DNA from: an uncultured Erysipelotrichaceae bacterium
GTDB taxonomy: Bacteria > Bacillota_I > Bacilli_A > RFN20 > CAG-826
NCBI GenBank assembly: GCA_902793515.1
Contig: CADBDO010000055.1
Location: forward strand, 1 to 5,778
Length of the DNA: 5,778 nucleotides
Direction of reading: 5' to 3'
The translations under genes were made by a program, and so were the position numbers. The notes under the pieces were generated by a model. It made no database searches. It was not told where the DNA came from and saw nothing but the letters and a program-made list of their open reading frames with translations. This document shows positions 5,369 through 5,778 of this stretch, piece after piece; the first letter of the stretch is position 1; each line of letters opens with the position of its first letter.

Positions 5369-5778
5369 ATTTCATGATAAGGGTGACTGGGTTGAATGGC
5401 TCAATCTCTTCGGCTTTCGATTCTTCGTATTTCTTGTCAACCCAGATCTCATAGACGTATTCATCGAACCAAGCGTTGTCAGAGACATAATATCCGTCTT
5501 TGCCGTTGTCCTTTCCCCAGGAGTTCTCGATCTTCCATCTGTTTGGAAGACCTTTCTCATCGAGGTTAACTCCGGTGAAGGTCATGGCGTGGCAACAGGT
5601 TGATGTGCGGTAAAGAAGCCTTTCGCCTTTGGTAAGAGGGAACTCCACTCCAAGAAGCTCATCGACTCTGATGAGGTCTTTGCCCATGAGGCCTTCTTTG
5701 CGGAGGCATTCTTCTCTTACGTCGGCGGCAAACCAGACAACGGTGTCGTCTTTAAGGGAAGCGATCAAGGCTTCTTTG
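5367..5778 (-). CDS. pepC: Aminopeptidase C / bleomycin hydrolase-type cysteine peptidase (C1B), C-terminal part
   Basis: The last 136 codons of a gene running off the right edge; the frame stays open to 5778 (KEA precedes the visible LIASLKDD), so the TTG at 5768 is not a real start. The product is a cytoplasmic papain-fold aminopeptidase that removes N-terminal residues from peptides, usually as a hexamer by family knowledge. The catalytic His is in TCCHAMTFTGV (codon 5591-5589) and the catalytic Asn in WKIENSWG (codon 5525-5523), followed by the conserved GYYVSDNAWFDEYVYEIWV block and an acidic tail ending EPFNPVTLIMK. The catalytic Cys lies in the missing N-terminal part. VVWFAADV and the LLGV segment also fit C1B peptidases. 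The Cys-Cys before the His differs from the more common Met-Thr or Met-Ser there. Its transcript ends at the shared terminator. Confidence 0.9.
   Translation of the reverse strand, partial: KEALIASLKDDTVVWFAADVREECLRKEGLMGKDLIRVDELLGVEFPLTKGERLLYRTSTCCHAMTFTGVNLDEKGLPNRWKIENSWGKDNGKDGYYVSDNAWFDEYVYEIWVDKKYEESKAEEIEPFNPVTLIMK

Overview
The window looks like a chromosomal segment from a low-to-moderate-GC Gram-positive-type bacterium, probably an uncultured gut-associated member of the Bacilli or a Mollicutes-related lineage (inference). The evidence is purine-rich AAGGAG/GGAGG Shine-Dalgarno sites, a lipoprotein-type signal peptide, U-tailed intrinsic terminators and the mix of protein families. 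TGA ends the first reading frame at 88-90 and tryptophan is written TGG, so nothing suggests that TGA is read as Trp.

Layout: (1) 1-90 is the last 29 codons of a membrane protein, ending in a hydrophobic helix. (2) 105-1826 (+), 14 bases further on and probably co-transcribed, encodes an M6 (immune inhibitor A-like) zinc metalloprotease lipoprotein. (3) A hairpin terminator lies between this gene and the convergent gene 1888-2937 (-), an AAA-type ATP-binding protein with a C-terminal winged-helix-like region. (4) A 114-base divergent intergenic region carries a roughly 10-bp-phased array of GTTATACTT repeats. (5) 3052-3873 (+) is a PfkB sugar kinase, probably a fructokinase, with no visible ribosome binding site and a short C-terminus. 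(6) A 154-base intergenic region holds a duplicated promoter/operator-like block with a perfect TATAAT. (7) 4028-5320 (+) is a second, unrelated ATPase of the AAA_14-DUF4143 type. (8) A bidirectional terminator separates it from the C-terminal part of a PepC/bleomycin-hydrolase-type cysteine aminopeptidase on the minus strand (5367 to beyond the right edge).

How the genes work together: the lipoprotein protease (outside the cell) and PepC (cytoplasm) both fit peptide use, and the PfkB kinase fits sugar entry into glycolysis, but nothing shows that they form one pathway. The most unusual feature is the pair of unrelated ATPases flanking the kinase. Each is preceded by its own family of short, regularly placed repeats overlapping the probable promoter. 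This suggests that each ATPase is a self-regulated accessory unit, which is a hypothesis and not something the sequence proves.
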